Source of the DNA: Cloeon dipterum
Lineage: Eukaryota; Arthropoda; Insecta; Ephemeroptera; Baetidae
Assembly: GCF_949628265.1 (NCBI RefSeq)
Contig: NC_088787.1
Location: forward strand, 1,044,501-1,108,500
Direction: 5' to 3'
Length of the DNA: 64,000 bases
Both the position numbers and the translations under genes were made by a program. The number at the start of each line of letters is the position of its first letter. The stretch's first letter is position 1. Shown here one piece after another: positions 9,960 to 20,575 of this stretch. The notes under the pieces were generated by a model. That model worked only from the letters and a program-made list of their open reading frames with translations. It was not told the origin of the DNA and ran no database searches.

Positions 9960-11778
9960 TTATTTCTGTATTTCATAATCCTTGTCGGCAAATCGAACAG
10001 ATTTGAAAATACAGCGAGTTTTGTCACCATATGTATGTTTCTCACCGTATTTGATCAAACCAACAGTTACATGGCATTCACCGTGTTTTACATGATAAAA
10101 AGCTTTCATGGTGGCTTCCTTGTTGATGCTCTTCAGGATGTCCTCAGAGAAGCGCAATCTTCTCAAGCGAGCAGTTCCCTTCAACCTTACCATGCAAACG
10201 AAGGTTGCGCCAGCAGGAACAAGAGTAGAGAGCTTGACAGAAGTGGAACTGCCGCATTCAGTTGCAAAGAATGCATCCTCCTCGACCTCTTGATTCAGTT
10301 CCACCCCTCCAGGACTTCTGACATAGCACCGAATTCCAAACAGACGTCGTGCAAATTGAGAGTCATCGCGAGTATCGCTGAAAACAAAAAAAAGTCCGTC
10401 ACCTCTAGAGTGTCTTGGATTAATCAGTTACCGTTGGGCTCCTCCAAAAGCCTCGTTGTGGAAGTACAAATCGTTGAAGATTTGAATGCTCAAAATCTTC
10501 ATGCTTGTCTTAGGCTGTAGAGTTAAAGTGTAAGTATCATAGGAAAAAGATGGTTTTTGGGCATCGAAGAAATGCTCGAAATACAGGTCAGAGTCTGCTG
10601 CCATTTTCAGGTAAATCTCTTTAGGGCTCAGGATGTGGCAGTCTGGAATCAAAGTGAGCGTTTGCTCGCCAACGATCACGATCTTTTCTGATCTCTCCTC
10701 TGAAATTGGGCAGAGACCAGGCGAAAGCTGCGGGGCTGCTCCGATCATCTTCGTCAAAGGACTCGTGCAGCTGACAATGCCGACTTTCTCTTCAGGAGTG
10801 AGAAAGTCTGCCACTCTAGCAAGGTCGACCGAGTCGAGGGCAAGAATTCGGAGGTCGCGCAGACAACATCGGCGGAACACGTCCCTGCAGGAATTATTTA
10901 TGCGGAATTTGATTAAATAAATAATTAATTACCTTTGATCCTCCTTGCTTGATGCGTACCGAAGACACGCGTCCAAGAGTTCAGACTCGGAAGTAATGTC
11001 CATCTTTTCCAGAGTAAGGAAAAGCTTGATGGCCTCCTCGCTGGCATCAAGGAAGCTTCGGTGCTTCAAACACTCGCTTGTCTCCGAACGTAACAACTGA
11101 AATTTATATAAACAAATAATGTGTGTGCCATGCCATTTATTAAAAATGACTCACTTGCAGACAAGATGAGGCGATGCTCTCGACCAGGTGGTGCTTGCCG
11201 AGCACTGCCCACACGTTGTCCACGGCGAGGAACTTGTCCTCGAGCAGTTTGGAGCACAGAGCAGCCAGGTCGTCAATCAGGTACTCCTTGGCGGCAGACG
11301 CCAGCTTAAGGCAGGTCTCAAGACTGTCCACGTCGGACACGAGCTGTCCACTCAGGTGAGTAAACCTGGAATTTTAAAGGGAAAATAAGAGCAGGCCAAA
11401 ATTAGAGAGGTCGCTGTGGCTTATATTAAAAGCCTATAAAAAATTATAATGATTAAAATTGTCTTACTCGACGATCAATTTGAAGACTCGAGGCTCGATG
11501 TTCTTCAACCTGAATTTTCCGTCACATTTCAGGGTCAGAGGGCAGTTGAAAAGGTTGGCGAAAAACGTGCTGCTCACAGTTAAATCAAACTTGACGGCCC
11601 GAATTTCCTACATTTTTTGAATTCATTATATTCCGATGTTATTTACAAGAAAAATAAATGATACTACCTCGGCCGTTTCATCATTTTCACCAACGAGGAA
11701 GACAACGTCCGTAAGGAGCCCCTCTTGCAGGGCCTTCAGCTTCTTGGAGGCCACTGTCACCAGATTCCCATCCGCCAT
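9960..11778 (-). CDS. BTB-BACK domain protein, copy 2
   Basis: Six exons (11778-11668, 11607-11468, 11365-11155, 11096-10933, 10884-10432, 10377-9960) join in frame to 498 residues. Same layout as its neighbour: BTB fold at about residues 20-80, BACK-type helices (DSLETCLKLASAAKEYLIDD, FLDASEEAIKLFLTLEKMD), then a long beta-rich C-terminal region (GEQTLTLIPDCHILSPKEIY; VPAGATFVCMVRLKG). Intron positions agree with copy 1, although one phase differs at the exon 4/5 junction. The 5' block is nearly identical to copy 1, but the remainder aligns only loosely at protein level, so the genes are older than the homogenised segment. Function unknown beyond the likely adaptor role of BTB proteins. Confidence 0.85.
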
Positions 11779-11984
11779 AACGATTGCTTTCTTTCGGCAG
11801 GCGAAGCGAAAAGGACAAAATTCGGAATTCCCAAACACGAATCTGTCTCACAGACGCTGTTGACACTTGTCGCGTATGCTATTGCTATGCGAGTCAGACG
11901 AGTGAGTGAGAGACGAGAGACCGGCTTTGTTCTGTTCTGGGTAATCTGGGTAATGTGGTGATTCCCCATTTCTCAAGGAAGTAA

Positions 11985-13010
11985 AATAACCGGTATCAAT
12001 AATTCAGGTATTTGAAATATGAAAATTTACGCTTATATTGATATATTGATACTTAAAACTGATTTATCATAATATTTGCAAATTTTAATCGAATTAAAAT
12101 GAAAAATTTCAAATAATTCTTCGCATGGGTGTAAACGGTAGATGTGGTTTTCACAAAAAGTACCGGTACAAGCTCGGTTTAATTTAACAAGCCCCGCCCC
12201 CGACGCGTAGTTCTTCTGCTCATTGTCAGTAGACCCGTTGCGTTCGTAAAAAGGCCCTATTTTTATGATACCATTCAAAAGTTACGGATAATTGAGGCTT
12301 AATTAACCCCCGTGCCACTCGGCCCCTGGGACCCCAAGGAACCCTTCGCGAATATGAATTTTTGAGCTTCTTTGCCCACGACGTCCACGCCCACTTTAGA
12401 GTGTAAGGAAAGGAGAGTAGATACTAGCAGGCGTCAAAGGCATCAGAGCTGATACTCTACTACTCCTTAACTTACGCTGTAGTGCTAGAGTAGTCGTCGT
12501 GGGCAAAGAACTCCTCTCTCTAGAGTGTTGCTCGCTAGGGGGCCTAGAGAGATGGCGAATCTGATTGGTCGCCGGCCGCCGCGCTGCTTTGCTACAAAAC
12601 ACGACTTGACGCATGCGTGGTTTGTTACGTCAGCTAAAAAATTCATATTCGCGAAGGGTTCCTTGGGGTCCCAGGGGCCGAGTGGCACGGGAGTTAATTA
12701 AGCCTCAATTATCCGTAACTTTTGAATGGTATCATAAAAATAGGGCCTTTTTACGAACGCAACGGGTCTATTGAGCAACAGGTACCGCTTCACAATCCGC
12801 TCCCATAAAACTAGCATGGCAGCTCAAAGGGTCGGGTTTCAGGGTCCTGATGACCGGATCGGGTCCAAACGCGAGGTTTGGCCTTGTTTTAACTCCCTGG
12901 GTGTGATTCAATCGCAAAAACGGAAAGAGGAAGTCGGGTGGCACCCATGTGTCCATTTTCGCTGCTCCTTTTGCGCTGACAGAGAGAAAAGAGTTAAATT
13001 TTAAAAAATC
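11985..13010 (+). repeat. Dispersed repeat family C, copy split by a MITE
   Basis: Starts AATAACCGGTATCAATAATT, passes AAAAAGTACCGGTACAAGCT and the GCCCCGCCCCCGACGCG box, is interrupted at 12230-12770, then resumes with TTGAGCAACAGGTACCGC, GGGTCGGGTTTCAGGG and CGGATCGGGTCCAAACGCGA. Copy 1 at 6478-6960 shows the uninterrupted order, so it serves as the empty-site reference. Confidence 0.75.
12230..12770. mobile_element. 541-bp TA-flanked MITE with long inverted ends
   Basis: Both ends read TAGACCCGTTGCGTTCGTAA inward and remain almost perfectly inverted for roughly 125 bp, including TTACGGATAATTGAGGC and a GGGGTCCCAGGGGCCGAGTG block. TA lies at both borders (12230-12231 and 12769-12770), as expected for a Tc1/mariner-type TA target duplication. 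The interior holds a second, imperfect inverted pair (CTTTGCCCACGACG... / ...CGTCGTGGGCAAAG). No transposase frame, so it is non-autonomous. The high arm identity suggests a fairly recent insertion into repeat C. Confidence 0.8.
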
Positions 13011-13189
13011 GCCATGCGTTGAAAAGAGTGAAATGCAAAATCAAATCATTCTGTGGCGACTCTGCGCGCGTGAGAAGATAAGTGAACAGGATACGCATTT
13101 TTCCTGCTCGGCAGCAAAAAAAAAAAAATATGGCAATCTCATTTGACATACTCCTCATTTCCTCGGGGCTGAAATTAAACTACTGATAT

Positions 13190-13560
13190 AGAAATACTGA
13201 GCGTTCATTCTCGGTCATTGCCAGAGCAGGCTTTTCCTTTTCTCGCGTCAATCCAGAAAAACTTTGTGAAACGTTCGCAAATTTCGTTGTAACTTGTCAA
13301 AAATACGCAAAATAATAAGTTTCGGTATTGAAATCATGCGAAATTTCCGTGATTATTTTGAATAAAATTAATCGAATTGAATTAGATATTAAAAGAGCTG
13401 ACATAACTATTTTAAATTTCTTTTCCATTTTAGGGTTGAGTTTGAGCTACGAAACGAGCTATTTTTCTGTTTCTCTGCATTCTTAATCGTTTTTCTTATT
13501 GTTTTGTTTATAAATTATTATTTACTGCAAATCTTCTAACGAACATTTCCAGCGCCTTGC
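13190..13560. repeat. Repeat E, degenerate copy
   Basis: Shares ordered words with 16590-17100 and 17105-17480: ATTCTCGGTC, TTGTCAAAAATACGCAAAA, AATAAAATTAATCGAATT and AGGGTTGAGTTTGAGCT. Similarity is patchy, so the copies are old. The other two copies surround the Y1 promoter region. Confidence 0.45.
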
Positions 13561-13628
13561 TCAGCCGGACGCGTACCCATGCTGCAATTAAAACAGAGAG
13601 CGCTGATTCTCCTCCTGGGCACGGCAAA

Positions 13629-13650
13629 CTCTCTCTCTCTCTCTCTCTCT
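13629..13650 (+). repeat. (CT)n microsatellite
   Basis: Eleven uninterrupted CT dinucleotides. Confidence 0.95.
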
Positions 13651-13813
13651 TTGATGAACAACACGATACACGGAATGCCCTCTATTGCACGCTGAAGCAG
13701 TTACATGATAAAATAATCAGAATAATCAGAAAATTAAAGAAGGCGTTGGCTTTTAAATTGCATCCCGCTTTCACTTTATTTGCTTTTTCGAGGGTGCCAA
13801 TTTTCGGATGCAT

Positions 13814-16031
13814 TTAAAAATGAGGAGAAGGACGAGTACTCGAGTCGACATTATTGAGTAAGATCATTTGGTAAGACTCGTTAGTGTTAGGTGAGAGGGA
13901 ATTGTTCCTCTTATTGTGTCTCAGGATGAACAAACTGAAGAGGATCACGGTAAATACGACGGAGCAGTTATAAATGACGATAAACAGCTGATAATGGTGC
14001 AAATTTCCTGTCAGGATGGTGCTCTCCTGCACCTCGGTTGAGGCATTTTTCTCATCACGCGTTGAAGATTTTACTGTGGTCGGAATAGTCAAGCTGACAG
14101 GAGTAGTGTGATTTAATTCTGGGAGTTGCGAGCTGGGGGCGACGCTTTCTTCATTTATTTCGGTTGTTGTTTGAATTTGGATGGAGGTTTTGGCAGTTGT
14201 GGCCGGAATAGTCATGCTGGATCGTTTTGAGCTGGTAAGAGGCGTTGGTTTGGTCTTTGGGGAAATGGTAGTGGTGGTGGTGGTTGGAATGGTGGGCGTA
14301 ACTGAAACAATTAAGAATCAGTCAGTTGCAGCGACTTTGGTCTCTTGTGTTTGTGCTCTTTGGTCTTAGAAAAAAATAGAATTTTCTTTTTGTTTTTGGA
14401 ACTAAAAGTGTGGTCAGAGTAAATTTACCTGGGGAGACCTCGGAGATTGAATTTGCTCCGATTGCATCGTTCAAAAGCCTGCACCTTGGTTCTCTTTTGT
14501 CATCAAAAATCGTCATCCAAAAAGTTCCATTTTGGTCCAAGGCAAACGTAAACGACCGATAAGAATTCAGTGCAGCCACCTAAATAGTATTTTGTTTATT
14601 CTGTTCTCAAATGTTATCTCTGTACCTCATGAAAACGCTGCTCCAGAAATGGCTGAGAAGTGTTCCAAGAGGATACGTAATTCGTATTCCGAAAGGCGAC
14701 ATACATGGTCCCGTGGTTGTCCATCAGCATTCTATTTGGTTCTGCGGTCCACTTTCCGATTAGTTCCGGTTCTGCAGTTCGAGTTCCGCCGTTGCGAAGC
14801 GGGGCGACGGAAATTGAATAGAGCAGATTGCCGTAGAGGTATTCGCCAAGGTAGAGCTGTTCCTGATCCTTAGGGGACAGGGCCAAGGTAGTGGCCCTTA
14901 TTCCTTGCGTGTTCACAATCCAAGATTTATTTCTTTCCAAACTAAACACGACTATGTTTTTAGGATGCCACCGCGAGATGTAGGCAAAGGTTCCGTTGGC
15001 AGTTTCGTCGAGCACCAAGTCGTGCATCCATTCGTGAAAAGGAAACCGATGGATGAGTTCGGTTTTATTATTTTTCAAGTCGAAAATCCAAAGTTCACTG
15101 GCATTGCATTCGGGGCTACCGTCATCGAGCACCCACAGCCTGCCAACCGAGTCCACTTCCAGGCCTCTAGCTTGTTTTATTTTGTTGCAGTCTCCCTTCC
15201 CCTGCGAAGAGAAGCTTGTATAAGCCAGGCAGCGTTCAAAGCCGTCAACAGATGGCGCCACAATACAGTCTCGTAATAAATTGAATTTTAATTCACTTCC
15301 GCTACGATTTCAGACTCAATCCTGCCAATGTGCTTTCTTCACTTAATTTGCTTTCTTTTGACGTGCTGAAAATCAAAATCAGCCCAGCCAGTCGCCGTAA
15401 AATCGTAAAAATATATATTTTTTATTTTAAAATCTGTTCCAACGTTTCTACGGAGAATGGCTGGACCGATTTAGGTTTTCAGCACGCCAAAAAAATGCAA
15501 GTTAAGTGAAGAATGCACATTGGCAGGATTGAGTCTGAAACCGCAGCGAAAAGGCCTTAAAATTAAATTTATTACGGAAGTATAAGGTGGCGCCATCTGT
15601 TGAGGGCTTCGAATACTTAACAGGTGAATTAACCACTGAGTTTTTGAATAAAATATTGTATTTGTGCTTTGAAGAAGAATAATATATTAATAATTGTTTG
15701 CTATACTCACTTTCGTGTCCCACGAAGGGAATGGGGTGAGTTTCGGGGGTGCGGAGGACGCACTGCTCGTCGGCAAGGACACCAAAGTCGCCGGAAGAAT
15801 TTTACTGTAGCCAATATGCAGGCTGAGGAAGATCCTCGTTTCGTAGACAGCCATGTATGTAGGAAAAATATTCTTTGGTTCGCTATAAATATAATTTTAA
15901 ATTCAAATGCGTGTCATGCTCACCTTGGAAGGCCATTCATCGGACCATTCGTAGACTTGGGTGAAGTTGGCGCCGTTGGCCAAGGATGAAAGGGGTAGAA
16001 AGAAAATGGCGATGAAGAATAAGGGAGTCAT
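13814..16031 (-). CDS. Yellow/MRJP-like membrane-anchored protein Y1
   Basis: Exons 16031-15924, 15872-15711, 15201-14626, 14579-14429 and 14301-13814 join to 494 residues. A signal peptide (MTPLFFIAIFFLPLSSLANG) leads into the Yellow/MRJP beta-propeller fold: VYEWSDEWPS, VDSVGRLWVLDDG, HDLVLDETANGTFAY, LALSPKDQEQLYL, RMLMDNHGTMYVAF. A Thr/Pro/Ser-rich stalk of about 80 residues, likely O-glycosylated, follows, then a transmembrane helix (LFIVIYNCSVVFTVILFSLF) and a 35-residue cytosolic tail with KRNNSLSPNTNESYQM. Most known Yellow proteins are simply secreted, so the anchor is unusual. The first intron (15873-15923, 51 nt) is unique to this copy: the same stretch is exon in the paralogues and here has two in-frame stops if unspliced. 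If not spliced the gene would be broken. Confidence 0.8.
15235..15613. mobile_element. Palindromic MITE in a Y1 intron
   Basis: Two arms of about 150 bp face each other: left TTCAAAGCCGTCAACAGATG, right CATCTGTTGAGGGCTTCGAA, with inner words CAGACTCAATCCTGCCAATG and ACGTGCTGAAAA repeated in inverted form around a roughly 80-bp AT-rich loop. No coding capacity. It lies 34 bp beyond the splice acceptor side of exon 3. Confidence 0.8.
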
Positions 16032-16700
16032 CTTCAAACTGCACACAAAAAGCATGAAAACAAAAATCGCAATTGAGAAAATTAAAAAAATGAGTGCTTT
16101 AATTTAATAAAAATTAGAGGATAATTAATTTTATTTATGAGCCGACCGCTAAAAAAACTCACCCGCTCGAGCCACACCCTAAGGAAGAAATCAAACCAAA
16201 GTTTAAAAGAAAGCTTATAATCTCTTTGGTATTTTATTTAATGTTTTCCTGGAGGTGTGCAAGAGATTGTGTCATCCCTGACGTCCTTTTATGTCTCTGA
16301 GAGAATAAAAATTGTCTAAAAATTATATGTTCTGCCGGTTTTTACGCCAAAAATAGTAAAAAATTATTCAATCATAATTCTTTTCAAGCAAAGATGATTA
16401 TTGGTATAATTCTTTAATTTTTAGCAATTGAAACCGTGCGTCATCGATTTAAAAAAATACATATAAACTGTTATGGAGAAACTGCAATTTAATTTGAAGC
16501 CGGAAATTTTGTCAGTGCCTTCAGGTTTTTCGCAATAAATGAGGAAAACACATTTTTTAACTTACCGATTTTCATGTGTGAGAAGCGCGATGAGCAGCTC
16601 TTCTCTTGCGCTCGTCTGATCGGCGATTGTCGCTCCTTGTCCGCACAGACGGCGCCTCAACTCGCGCGTTTCGTCTTTCTCGCCGTTTTTGAAAACAGAT
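16032..16700 (-). promoter_or_regulatory. Y1 5' leader exon and promoter region
   Basis: The Y1 coding exon is preceded by a splice-acceptor-like TGTGTGCAG just before TTTGAAGATG. Upstream, a perfect donor AATCG|GTAAGTT (exon end at 16566) closes a GC-richer segment, a likely 5' untranslated exon (about 16566-16680). The intervening sequence is AT-rich. The exon contains a short upstream ATG that would open a few-codon frame. Confidence 0.45.
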
Positions 16701-17480
16701 CAAGTGTTGTTTTCCCAAATCCACCGCAATTATGCCAAGAGAGGGGTGAAAAAAGACGCCAAAAGCGTTTATGTATTCCTATATATAAAGTTCCACTCGT
16801 CATTTGTTCACAAAAACACAATTTATATTTTTAAGACTCGAGAACCCCGCGTAAATCTCGGTGTATTTTGTCAAAAATACGCAAAAAAGTGAAACTTTGA
16901 GGAGTTGCATATTTTTAGATATGAAATTATCTATTTTAGGAATAAAATCAATCGAATTTAAATGGATTCAAACATCTGATACATTAAAAACCGTCACAAT
17001 TATTTAAAATTCCCTTTCTAAATTAAGGGTGAGATTGAGCTCCATTCTTGACTGACTTTTCTTATAGTTTTCGAAAGAAATTTGTATTCACTTTATTTTA
17101 TAGAGGACTTGTGAGCTGCGGCAGTGCAGCACTTACATTCCCTTCGTCGGATCAGAGTGAATGCAGCTCTGCGTCCGCACACTCTCGCCTCTAGCTCTCT
17201 ACTCTCGCGTTTCGTCTTTCTCGCGCGGATTTTGATAACATGCAGAGAGTCTGATTTTTTCCCATCTCCATTCTCGGTCTAGACAATTCAAAATTCAAGG
17301 CCAGAGCAAGAGAGCAGGCCTTCAATTTCTCTTTAATTCACAAAAACCTCGTAAATCTCTGTGTACTTACTGTCAAAAAATTTCTTAGACGAACAATTGC
17401 TCAGCTGATCACAAATTAAAAAAATTAGGAGTTGCGTTTTTCGGAAAATAATTATCTATTTTTTCCATGATTAATATATT
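16590..17480. repeat. Repeat E, two tandem degenerate copies at the Y1 promoter
   Basis: The segment 16590-17100 and the segment 17105-17480 share CGCGTTTCGTCTTTCTCGC, TCCGCACA near the start, a CGTAAATCTC block and a TGTCAAAAA-like block in the same order. The first includes the Y1 leader exon. The second may be the promoter remnant of a lost Yellow-type copy, which is an inference. No coding exon is seen in either. Confidence 0.45.
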
Positions 17481-17790
17481 GAGACGCGTTCAATCAAGTG
17501 ATAAACTGACGCTCACTTCTGTAACAATGCCTCGTTATATTTTCCCAAAAAGGTTACCGGAATAATAAACATTACATACAGTAAAAGCATATTTTTAACA
17601 TGTTTCTCGTAATTAGAAAAATAATTTTATTTGGAATTGAGGAGCTCAATAACATTAAAAATTCAAAAGAAATAAAATTAAACAGCCCCCACTCTTTTTA
17701 AAATGTATTAGCACTAGTGTAATAAATTAATAACATTTTATAGTCACAACTATTCGTTCCTTCATTGAATCGTTTCTATTTTTTGATCAG
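17480..17790 (+). repeat. Shared upstream block of the two small membrane genes
   Basis: Starts GAGACGCGTTCAATCAAGTG and continues through CGCTCACTTCT, TAACAATG and AATATTACAT-like words that recur in order at 19495-19825 upstream of the second gene. It probably contains the promoter. The second copy also lies directly upstream of the divergent gene at 18762-19462. Confidence 0.6.
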
Positions 17791-17797
17791 GCGAAAT

Positions 17798-18517
17798 ATG
17801 GAGCAACCTGGAACGAACACTGCAACTTGCGTCATTCCAATGGTTTGTATTCATAGCAAAAATAATCTGTATATTTATTTTTCTAAATTATTTAAACAGG
17901 AGTCCGAAGTTTCAAACGCTCCAGGATCGAAGCCAAGGCCTGAATCTTTGGAATTTGCCACGAAAATACCACTTACACTCGATCCCCTCGTTGTTGTGGT
18001 GAATTCTTATTAAACATAAATTGCCAATAAATGATTTTTTAACGTCATATATAGAAAAACTCGCAGCCTACAGTAAGCGAATTGGTTTTTAAAAAAATCC
18101 GTGTTCCCCTCCTCGTGTTGATAAGTACATTTCCAAAAATCCTATTCATACTTGATTGTAATTCAATTGTTGGTTATTTAGTCTGCTTGTTTTACAACGT
18201 CTTCGGCTTTCTGATCATCTACGTGTTCTACTACATCGAGTACAAGCACCTGAATCTATCTATTGTAGCTTCATTTATCGGCGTGATCATTTCTGATTTT
18301 CTTCTGTGGCCAATTGCAAGAAGCAACTTGTCCGACGAAAACTTTTCTATATTTCTTCATTCTGTTTTGTGCAGTAAGTGTTTTTTTGTCCAATAATTAT
18401 TCTCTGCTCTAACGATAACACCCGTTAAATTATTTGTTTTTAGTTGGACTGGCGGGACTTCTGCTCAGCGTATTGGCATGGTGTGTCTACAAAATTAAAA
18501 ATGCTATCCAACAATAG
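17798..18517 (+). CDS. Small multipass membrane protein, copy 1
   Basis: Four exons (17798-17842, 17900-17998, 18067-18373, 18444-18517) join in frame to 174 residues. The first 50 or so residues are polar (MEQPGTNTATCVIPM...). Then about four hydrophobic helices follow: VPLLVLISTF..., VGYLVCLFYNVFGFLIIYVF, LSIVASFIGVIISDFLLWPI and IGLAGLLLSVLAWCVY, with a short basic/polar end. I do not recognise the family. It is a tandem duplicate of the gene at 19829-20575, with the same exon lengths for exons 1 and 2 and the same intron phases. Topology and function are unknown. Confidence 0.75.
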
Positions 18518-18761
18518 AACAATCCAAATAATAAAGGAAATAATGTATAATAGCATTTGCTTCAATAAAATAAAAATGTTTTGAAGTTTCTTTATTATCT
18601 GGAAAGAAACAAATGATATATATTACGTTCGCGCCTTTTTAATAAATATTCTGTGCTCGAATATAGGAGAATAGTATGCAAAATGCCGGACATCAGAGTA
18701 ACGCAGGTTGCATAATCGCATCTTTATATATTTCATCTTTATATTATTGCAATTTTACTCT

Positions 18762-19462
18762 TCATTCCCCGTTTTGCTCTTCTTGATTTTCAGGAGGTGT
18801 GCAACAACCGAAGAGAAGTACAAACAAACCTAGAACAATATAGAATGCGAAGGTGATGCCCGTAACTGAAAATCAAGAACAACAAAATCAATTATAATAC
18901 TGAATTCAGCTAAAAATTAATCTTACTAAACCAAAGGCTATTGAAGGTGTACATCCAAACAGCGTGGCTCATAACAAGAGAGAGAAAGCCCCAAAGCACG
19001 AAGGAAAGAGCGGAACCGACGAGCGTGCCGAGAAGCGCCGACCAAGAGCGGATCCAGATGAGAAAAATCCCTCCGGCAATGTTCCACGTAACACAGACTG
19101 AACAAAAACTATAATTAATATTTTTGTTACCTATATTGTTTATTCTCATACGTAAGAGCATGGTGTAGAAGTCTGAAAAGGCCAACGATGTTATGTCACG
19201 CAGTTCTTTAATGTCGCTATTTGTATTACGATGCTCCTATTCATTTTGGATTGATTAGTTAAAATTTTTTATTAGTTTGGTTAAAATCTTACTTTGGCTA
19301 ATGTCTCCACGTCAAATTGGAGCGTTATCTTCGTGGCGTCCATCACATTCTGTCTCCTCCTTTCCAAATCGCGTTGCTCCTTTTTCGGATTGAATAATTT
19401 GAAAAATAATATGGTTAAAAACTTACTTTGGCCACATCAAGAGCAATCTTCGTAGTTTCCAT
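18762..19462 (-). CDS. Small membrane protein, divergent neighbour
   Basis: Exons 19462-19427, 19379-19293, 19236-18927 and 18865-18762 join to 178 residues. The N-terminal 70 residues are charged and helical (KEQRDLERRRQNVMD, DIKELRDITSLAFSDFY), possibly a coiled coil. Three hydrophobic segments follow at about 87-105, 108-131 and 145-165, then a polar end (CCTPPENQEEQNGE). A 33-nt stretch at 19098-19130 begins GTAAC and ends TTTTTGTTCAG; it is a multiple of three and open, so I left it in as coding, but it could be an optional mini-intron (167 residues if removed). No family recognised. Transcribed away from the second plus-strand gene; their ATGs are 366 bp apart. Confidence 0.65.
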
Positions 19463-19494
19463 CTTTTCCTGTGTCTTTCTTTCAAAATCAATGT

Positions 19495-19828
19495 AGAGAC
19501 GCGTTCAATCAAGTGATATAAGCCGTCGCGCTCACTTCTATAACAATGACTCATTTATTTTCTCAGCGGTTAACGGAATAACAAATATTACATTCTTAAA
19601 AAAACATATTTTTCCTCTACATATGTTTTATCGTAATTCGAAACTTAATTTTTCTGACTTCGGGAAAACTTCAGATGAACTTTAACATTTAAAATTTAAA
19701 CGGAAGGATAATTAAGAGCCCCCTCTATTTTAAAAATCTAAAGCACTAGCGTATTAAATTGAAAATATTTTAGTCACAACTCTTTCTTTCCTTCTTTAAA
19801 CCGTTTGTAAATTTTGATCAGGCAAAAT
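19495..19828 (+). promoter_or_regulatory. Probable divergent promoter
   Basis: Lies between the ATG of the minus-strand gene (19462) and the ATG at 19829. It is the second copy of the block at 17480-17790 (GACGCGTTCAATCAAGTGAT at 19499-19518). Bidirectional use is inferred from position only. Confidence 0.45.
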
Positions 19829-20575
19829 ATGGAGCAACCTCGAACGAACACGGCGATTTACGTCATTCCAATGGTTTGTATTCAGAGCAAAAAAATCCAC
19901 AAGATTTATTTTTCTAAAATTAAACAGGAATCGGAGGTGCAAAACACTCCAGGATCGAACCCAAGCCCTGAAACTACGGAATTTGCTACGAAAATACAGC
20001 TCAAATTCGATCCCCTCGTTATTGTGGTGAATTCTTGTTAAATATAAATTGCAGTATTTGCTAATTAAATAATTTTTAGGATAGCTCACGGCGTGCCGCA
20101 TTCGAAAGGGAATCGGTGTTTAAAAAAATCTGTGTTTTCCTCTTCGTGCTGATAAGTACATTTGAAAATAGCTTAAACCTTCTTGATTGTAATATAATTG
20201 CTGGCTATTCAGCCTGCTCGTTTTACAACTTTTTAGGGTTTATGGTGACCTACGTGTTCATCAGCAAGTCCCACCTGAACCTTTGGGCTGCAGTATTCGG
20301 CGTGATGATTTCTCAGCTGCTTCTGTGGCCGTTCGCGAGGAACAGCTTGCCCAAGGAAGACTATTTGCTTTTTCTTAAATGTGTTTTGTACAGTAAGTGC
20401 TTTTCCGATAATTACCGATAACACCCATAATTTGTTTTCAGTTGGACTGGCGGGACTGCTCTGCGCCCTCTTACGATGTGTTTACAATATTAAAAAAACA
20501 GAAAATGCTATCCAACGACAGATCAATCCAAATAATCCAAACAACGGAAATGATATTCAGCATTGGCTTGAATGA
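19829..20575 (+). CDS. Small multipass membrane protein, copy 2
   Basis: Four exons (19829-19873, 19928-20026, 20080-20392, 20442-20575) join in frame to 196 residues. Clear tandem paralogue of the gene at 17798-18517: MEQPRTNTAIYVIPM, then PLVIV, VFKKICVFLFVLISTF, LNLWAAVFGVMISQLLLWPF and IGLAGLLCALLRCVY. About four predicted membrane helices. The C-terminus is about 20 residues longer than in copy 1 and Asn-rich (QINPNNPNNGNDIQHWLE), because copy 1 meets a stop soon after the shared AIQ(R/Q) residues. Family unknown. Confidence 0.75.

Larger units (their letters stand above)
13011..13813. other. Intergenic, AT-rich
   Basis: Holds a copy of the loosely conserved repeat E (13190-13560) and a CT microsatellite. 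No coding exon is recognised; the right end is likely the 3' flank of the first Yellow-like gene. Confidence 0.4.

Noticed and set aside
10035-10520. 161-codon plus-strand frame
   Set aside because: Antisense to the last exons of BTB copy 2.
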